Positions 60,454 through 64,000 of a stretch of 64,000 nucleotides of DNA are shown here, piece after piece. The notes beneath the pieces were generated by a model, which searched no databases, was not told the origin of the DNA, and saw only the letters and a program-made list of their open reading frames with translations. This DNA comes from Natronomonas marina (GTDB lineage: Archaea > Halobacteriota > Halobacteria > Halobacteriales > Haloarculaceae): NCBI RefSeq assembly GCF_024298905.1, contig NZ_CP101154.1, positions 868,001 through 932,000 on the forward strand. The letters run 5' to 3'. The translations under genes and the position numbers were made by a program. The stretch's first letter is position 1. Each line of letters begins with the position of its first letter.

Positions 60454-60944
60454 TCCGGGTCGGTCCCGACGCCTATCGGGGGCGTCTCGACGTCCTCGTT
60501 CCCCTCGCCGGCCGTCTTCCCACCCTCGACACGCCGCTTCAGCGCCTGATTCATCTCCCAGAAACCCTGTTCGATCGCCGCCTCCTCGAGCAACAGCGGG
60601 ACCAGCAGGCCGGCGAACGTCTCCCGCTGGACGAGCCGGACGCCGCCGTCCGCCTGTGGTTCGATGGCGAACTCGTGGTGGCCATCGAAGACGTTCGGGA
60701 CGAGGAGGCTCCCCTTCCAGGCCAGCCGGCGTTCCGGCTCGACGGTCTTCAGGCGGGGTCTGAACGTCATCCCCCGCCGCCCCGGCGGTTCGATGCGGAC
60801 GGTGACGCGGCGCTCGGGCTCCAGCGTCCCCTCGAGCCGCGTGATGAAGGGGTTCCAGTCGGGGTACGATTCGCCGTCGGCGAGTACGTCCCAGACGGCT
60901 GCCGCATCCGCGTCGACGTCGATACTCGACTCTATGCGTTCCAT
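60450..60944 (-). CDS. SRPBCC family protein
   Basis: The 164-residue protein starts at ATG 60944 (MERIESSIDVDADAAAVWDV). The SRPBCC domain spans 1-140 (AVWDVLADGESYPDWNPFITRL to EEAAIEQGFWEMNQALKRRVE). Such proteins bind lipids or small hydrophobic molecules. A short acidic tail follows. It lies tail-to-tail with purA, overlapping by four bases. Confidence 0.86.
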   Translation of the reverse strand: MERIESSIDVDADAAAVWDVLADGESYPDWNPFITRLEGTLEPERRVTVRIEPPGRRGMTFRPRLKTVEPERRLAWKGSLLVPNVFDGHHEFAIEPQADGGVRLVQRETFAGLLVPLLLEEAAIEQGFWEMNQALKRRVEGGKTAGEGNEDVETPPIGVGTDPD

Positions 60945-60970
60945 CAGGAATCTATACGACGAGTAAACTA

Positions 60971-61044
60971 CCCTACCCTACTTCGCTCGGGGGCAATAGC
61001 CCCGCTCGCTCGTTGAGGGTAGGGCTTTCGCGTGGACTCCCGTT
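60971..61044 (-). mobile_element. right end of the tnpB element at 61045
   Basis: On the minus strand gggagtccacgcgaaagccc leads into a stem agggtaggg/ccctaccct (61016-61024 with 60971-60979), with an inner ggggc-aata-gcccc-type hairpin. The same signature is found at 17291-17362 and 30110-30178. Confidence 0.65.
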
Positions 61045-62253
61045 CTACGCCGCATCAACGGCGGGAAGGTCGTACTCTCCACTCACGTTCAACGTCCCGC
61101 GATTCAAGCGCACGTCTACGGGTGCGCCTCCGGCGTCTGCGTTTTGCCGACGCCGGAGATACTGCAAGCCGATGTTCTTGGAAGCGTTGTAGTCGGCGTG
61201 GTTCTGGTAGCCGCAATCCAGACACTCGAAGTCCTCGCCGTGGCGGTTGTCGTCGTGGGTAAACCCACAGGTCGAACACCGCTTTGAGGTATTCCGTGGG
61301 TCTACTTGGACGGCTTTGATGCCCTGCTCTCTGGCTTTGTATTCGACGTACTCGTAGAGGCGACGGAACGCCCACAGATGGTGCCACGACGCTTCTGGAA
61401 CGTTCTCACGAATGTCTGTCAAGTCCTCGAACACGATATGCGAACAGTCGTGTTCGACGGCTTCGGCGACGATTTCGTTGGCGACACGATGCAGGAATAT
61501 CTCGAAGCGTCCGTCCTCTTTGCGTTCGACGCCTGCTATCGCGTCGTGTGCCGCCCGTGTCCCACACTTCTGAAGGTCGCCACGCCGTTGTTCGTACTCT
61601 CGCTTCCAGTGGTTGAACTCGTCTGCCGACCAGAAGGTGCCGGTCGAAGCGACCGCAAGTTGATTTACACCGAGGTCCACACCGAGGACTGTTCTGTGCC
61701 CGGTGGTAGGTTCGGTGTCGTCGTCCTCCTTGAGCATCGACGCATGGAGATACCAGCCACCGTCACGTCGATGCAGTGTCGCCCGCCGAAACTCGTAGTC
61801 CTCGTTGGCGACGTACTTCGTCGGCGGCACGTCGGCGTCGTCAGGAAGAATGTAGTCGCACTCGATTCGTCCGTCCGGTGTTGACAGCGAAACGTGGTCA
61901 CGATGGAACGTGGCACTTCGCTTGTCGTAGATAGCGGTATCTGCCGAGAACGTTGGACGGGACGTATCTTGGTCGTTCTTGAGTCGTTCGACGCCGCTTT
62001 TGATGGCTTCGACAGCCTGATGAATCCCTTTCTGTACGAGATTTGCGGTCAACTCCGTGTCCTCGCGTAACTGGTCGTACAGCCCATCTTCGGCCTTTGC
62101 TTTCGATGCGACGTGGTAGCCGTCGTCGCCGTGCCAGCACCACTCGCTTGCGGTGTTGGAACAGTATTTGAATTGCTCGACAGTCTCCCGCAGGTGTGCA
62201 TCCACGCCTTCGGGCGTGTCGAGCTTGATAACGGCGGTTCGACGGTATTCCAC
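61045..62253 (-). CDS. tnpB: TnpB RNA-guided nuclease (IS1341-type, lone)
   Basis: The 402-residue protein starts MEYRRTAVIKLDTPEGVDAH. All RuvC acidic residues are present: D193 (VLGVDLGVNQLAVAS), E276 (IVFEDLTDIRE) and D354 (NHADYNASKNIG). The zinc ribbon has Cys near 326, 329, 344 and 347. It is a close relative of the tnpB at 17363. No tnpA is near. An IS6-type element has inserted about 50 bases before its start. Confidence 0.92.
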   Translation of the reverse strand: MEYRRTAVIKLDTPEGVDAHLRETVEQFKYCSNTASEWCWHGDDGYHVASKAKAEDGLYDQLREDTELTANLVQKGIHQAVEAIKSGVERLKNDQDTSRPTFSADTAIYDKRSATFHRDHVSLSTPDGRIECDYILPDDADVPPTKYVANEDYEFRRATLHRRDGGWYLHASMLKEDDDTEPTTGHRTVLGVDLGVNQLAVASTGTFWSADEFNHWKREYEQRRGDLQKCGTRAAHDAIAGVERKEDGRFEIFLHRVANEIVAEAVEHDCSHIVFEDLTDIRENVPEASWHHLWAFRRLYEYVEYKAREQGIKAVQVDPRNTSKRCSTCGFTHDDNRHGEDFECLDCGYQNHADYNASKNIGLQYLRRRQNADAGGAPVDVRLNRGTLNVSGEYDLPAVDAA

Positions 62254-62305
62254 GATGTTTTCATATATTTGCTTGTGGTTACTTAGTGGTTGGGAGTATG
62301 CAGGC

Positions 62306-63002
62306 GGCGGTGTTCAGATAAGGATGAAGAGTGAGGCGGTACGTTTTCTGAGTGCTCTATGCCCGAAAACGACCGCCTCGACAGCTGTTTGAACGAGATC
62401 GAGTTAGGTTTTGTGGAACGAGAGGCGACACCGAGATTGCTGATGAAGCTCGGTATTCAGCTCCACCTTGCTGGTCTATCACTTTCGAATACCTTTTCTA
62501 TTCTTGAGATATTCGGTGTCGAACGGGCGAGATCCACTGTTCACAACTGGGTTCACAAGGCCGAACTACAGCCCGAACCCGGTCGAGATCCGGATCACGT
62601 TGCGGTGGATGAAACCGTGATCCAACTCAATGATGAGCAGTACTGGCTGTATGCTGCTGTCGATCCTGAAACAAACGAATTACTGCATACAGCGCTTGAA
62701 CCAACGACAAACAACGTAATCGCTCACTCGTTCTTTGCCGAACTCCGTGAGAAACACGACGTTGACGACGCCGCGTTTCTCATCGATGGCTCCCACTCAC
62801 TGAAAGACGCCTGTCGCCGCCACAGCCTCGATTTCAAATATGAACGCTATGGAAATCGGAACAGTGTCGAACGTGTCTTTCGGGAGGTAAAAAGACGAAC
62901 TACCAGTTTCTCAAACTGTTTCAGCAACGCCGACGCAGACACTGCCGACGAGTGGCTTCGATCCTTCGCCTTCGCATGGAATCAGCTTATCTGAACACTA
63001 CC
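62306..63002 (+). mobile_element. complete 697-bp IS6-type insertion sequence
   Basis: The element has 17-bp terminal inverted repeats (ggcggtgttcagataag left; ggtagtgttcagataag as the inverted right end; 15 of 17 match). It is flanked by 8-bp direct repeats atgcaggc at 62298-62305 and 63003-63010. An 8-bp duplication is typical for IS6. It carries one transposase gene. Intact ends and duplication mark a recent insertion, placed in the region upstream of the tnpB at 61045. Confidence 0.9.
62359..62994 (+). CDS. IS6-family transposase (ISH14-like)
   Basis: The 211-residue protein starts at ATG 62359 (MPENDRLDSCLNEIELGFVE). The DDE catalytic residues are D84 (HVAVDETVIQLN), D143 (FLIDGSHSL) and E171 (NSVERVFREVKRR). 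The N-terminal helix-turn-helix is VERARSTVHNWVHK. The length (about 210 residues) is usual for haloarchaeal IS6 members. Base composition is less GC-rich than the neighbours, consistent with transfer. Confidence 0.93.
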   Translation: MPENDRLDSCLNEIELGFVEREATPRLLMKLGIQLHLAGLSLSNTFSILEIFGVERARSTVHNWVHKAELQPEPGRDPDHVAVDETVIQLNDEQYWLYAAVDPETNELLHTALEPTTNNVIAHSFFAELREKHDVDDAAFLIDGSHSLKDACRRHSLDFKYERYGNRNSVERVFREVKRRTTSFSNCFSNADADTADEWLRSFAFAWNQLI

Positions 63003-63100
63003 ATGCAGGCAACAGTCGGGCGGCTGGTCAGTACCGGGTCGGCTTCTGCTCACGGCTTTGCCGTTCGCACGGCCCGCGGAACGGAGTTCCGCGCTGTCTT

Positions 63101-63175
63101 CCCCACCCTACTCGCTTGTGCTTCCGCCGGAGGCCGGAAGCCAGGCGCTCCTTGAGGGTGGGGCCTCCGCCTCGA
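63101..63175 (-). mobile_element. stand-alone TnpB-type right-end-like stem-loop
   Basis: The outer stem ccccaccct/agggtgggg (63101-63109 with 63155-63163) and inner stem cttccg/cggaag (63121-63126 with 63135-63140) resemble in order the ends at 18690-18741 and 29818-29885. No tnpB is attached. Confidence 0.5.
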
Positions 63176-63204
63176 ATTAGGTGAAACGATAAAGCCGGCC
63201 GTTC

Positions 63205-64000
63205 CTACCGCATACCGGGAATCCGTCGCTGCAGCTTCAGCGTCTTGTTCATGATCTTCGCGTACAGCCAGTAGGGCACGCCCGGCGGGGCGGTCATCCC
63301 GAGTTTCTTCTGGACGGCGACGGTCTGCGGTTCGGTGTACTTCATGAAGCCGTGTTCGCCGTGCCGGCGCCCGATGCCGGAGTCCTTCATCCCGCCCATC
63401 GGGGCGTCCAGCGCGACCCAGGCGGCGGCGTAGGCCTCGTTGACGTTGACGGTGCCGGTCTCGATGCGCTTGGCCATGCGTTTGCCGCGTTCGAGGTCCT
63501 CCGTCCAGATTGAGGCGTTCAGGCCGTAGTCGGAGTCGTTGGCGCGCTCGATGACGTCGTCGTCGTCGCTGTACTCGTAGATGGAGACGACGGGACCGAA
63601 CGTCTCCTCGGCGCACAGCGCCATCGACTCGTCGACGTCGGTGAGAACGGTCGGCTCGTAGAAGTACGGCCCCAGGTCGGGCCGGCCGGTGCCGCCGGTC
63701 AGGACGGTCGCACCCTCGGCCTTGGCCTCCTCGACGTGTTCGGTGACCTTCTCGAGTTGCTGTTCGGAGATGAGGCTCCCGACGTCGACGTCGTGGCTGT
63801 ACTCGGTGCCGAGGTGCAGGTCCTCGATTTCGTCGACAAACGCCTCGACGAACCGGCCGTAGACGTCCTCGTGGACGTAGAGCCGCTCCAGGGAGATACA
63901 GAGCTGTCCGGCGTTAGTGAAACAGCCCCGAATCAGGCCGTCGACGGCCCGCTCGACGTCGGCGTCCTCGCAGACGATGCCGGGGTTCTTGCCGCCGAGT
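63205..64000 (-). CDS. aldehyde dehydrogenase (succinate-semialdehyde dehydrogenase type), N-terminus outside window
   Basis: The frame is open to the window edge; about 265 residues of the C-terminal part are visible. The catalytic Cys lies in GCFTNAGQLCISLERLYV, and the segments LGGKNPGIVCEDAD and MALCAEETFGPVVSIYEY are typical of NAD(P)-dependent aldehyde dehydrogenases. The MKDSGIGRRHGEHGFMKYTE end is common in succinate-semialdehyde dehydrogenases. The exact substrate cannot be told from this part. Confidence 0.9.
   Translation of the reverse strand, partial: LGGKNPGIVCEDADVERAVDGLIRGCFTNAGQLCISLERLYVHEDVYGRFVEAFVDEIEDLHLGTEYSHDVDVGSLISEQQLEKVTEHVEEAKAEGATVLTGGTGRPDLGPYFYEPTVLTDVDESMALCAEETFGPVVSIYEYSDDDDVIERANDSDYGLNASIWTEDLERGKRMAKRIETGTVNVNEAYAAAWVALDAPMGGMKDSGIGRRHGEHGFMKYTEPQTVAVQKKLGMTAPPGVPYWLYAKIMNKTLKLQRRIPGMR

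Noticed and set aside
5476-62253. A Y1 transposase (tnpA) partner for the tnpB genes
   Set aside because: No gene with a HUH motif or the usual length of about 130-150 residues lies near any of the three tnpB genes.

Overview
This window is chromosomal DNA of a halophilic archaeon (class Halobacteria). The signs are high G+C with third codon positions almost all G or C, very acidic proteins, GTG starts and ATGA/GTGA stop-start overlaps, TATA boxes about 25-30 bases before start codons, and haloarchaeal families throughout (S-layer glycoprotein with a PGF-CTERM tail, archaeosortase A, diphthamide synthesis, DRG GTPase, L11/L1/P0/P1 ribosomal genes). I do not assign a genus.

Layout: 1-5 kb holds a partial gene, tRNA-Thr(CGT), a pair of secreted surface proteins (one with a dockerin-like tail) and trm5, then a gene-free stretch packed with short perfect hairpins. 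5-6.9 kb is a TnpB unit whose protein lacks the RuvC glutamate, with a divergent two-gene operon beside it. 6.9-14.4 kb is the cell-surface locus: dphB, two archaeosortase A paralogues, a Tat-exported protein with a possible transglutaminase-like Cys-His-Asp triad between them, and the S-layer glycoprotein gene. 14.4-18.8 kb has a double-VOC protein, a membrane protein coupled to drg, a 54-residue membrane protein and a lone tnpB. 18.8-22.9 kb is the ribosomal stalk region (rpl11; rpl1-rpl10-rpl12 with a candidate L1 autoregulatory leader), with a DCC thioredoxin-like gene and an ArsN2-like acetyltransferase between. 23-30 kb holds a TctA-like permease, a large pilin-like protein, a lipoprotein, a PadR regulator, an HPP membrane protein and cysS, then a strongly folded non-coding region ending in TnpB-type right-end sequence. 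30-35 kb holds housekeeping and small genes, including a tandem CbiX chelatase with a DR2241 partner.

35-45 kb holds two long acidic surface proteins with low-complexity linkers, on either side of an acyl-CoA module: SDR, SRPBCC, Lrp-type regulator, a fused hydroxyacyl-CoA dehydrogenase/enoyl-CoA hydratase, a PaaI thioesterase and a MaoC hydratase. 46.5-55 kb is a nearly complete menaquinone set in one direction (menF-menD-menB, a coiled-coil gene, menA-menC-menE). It would take chorismate to 1,4-dihydroxy-2-naphthoyl-CoA and attach the prenyl tail. 55-60.9 kb has small regulators, a molybdopterin oxidoreductase, a long acidic two-domain protein, purA and an SRPBCC protein. 61-63.2 kb is a mobile patch: a lone tnpB next to a complete 697-bp IS6-type element with an 8-bp target duplication. 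The window ends inside an aldehyde dehydrogenase.

The most interesting content is (i) the duplicated archaeosortase locus with its Tat-exported partner beside the S-layer gene, and (ii) the TnpB-derived layer: three lone tnpB genes, one apparently nuclease-dead, and several right-end-like folds with no tnpB attached.
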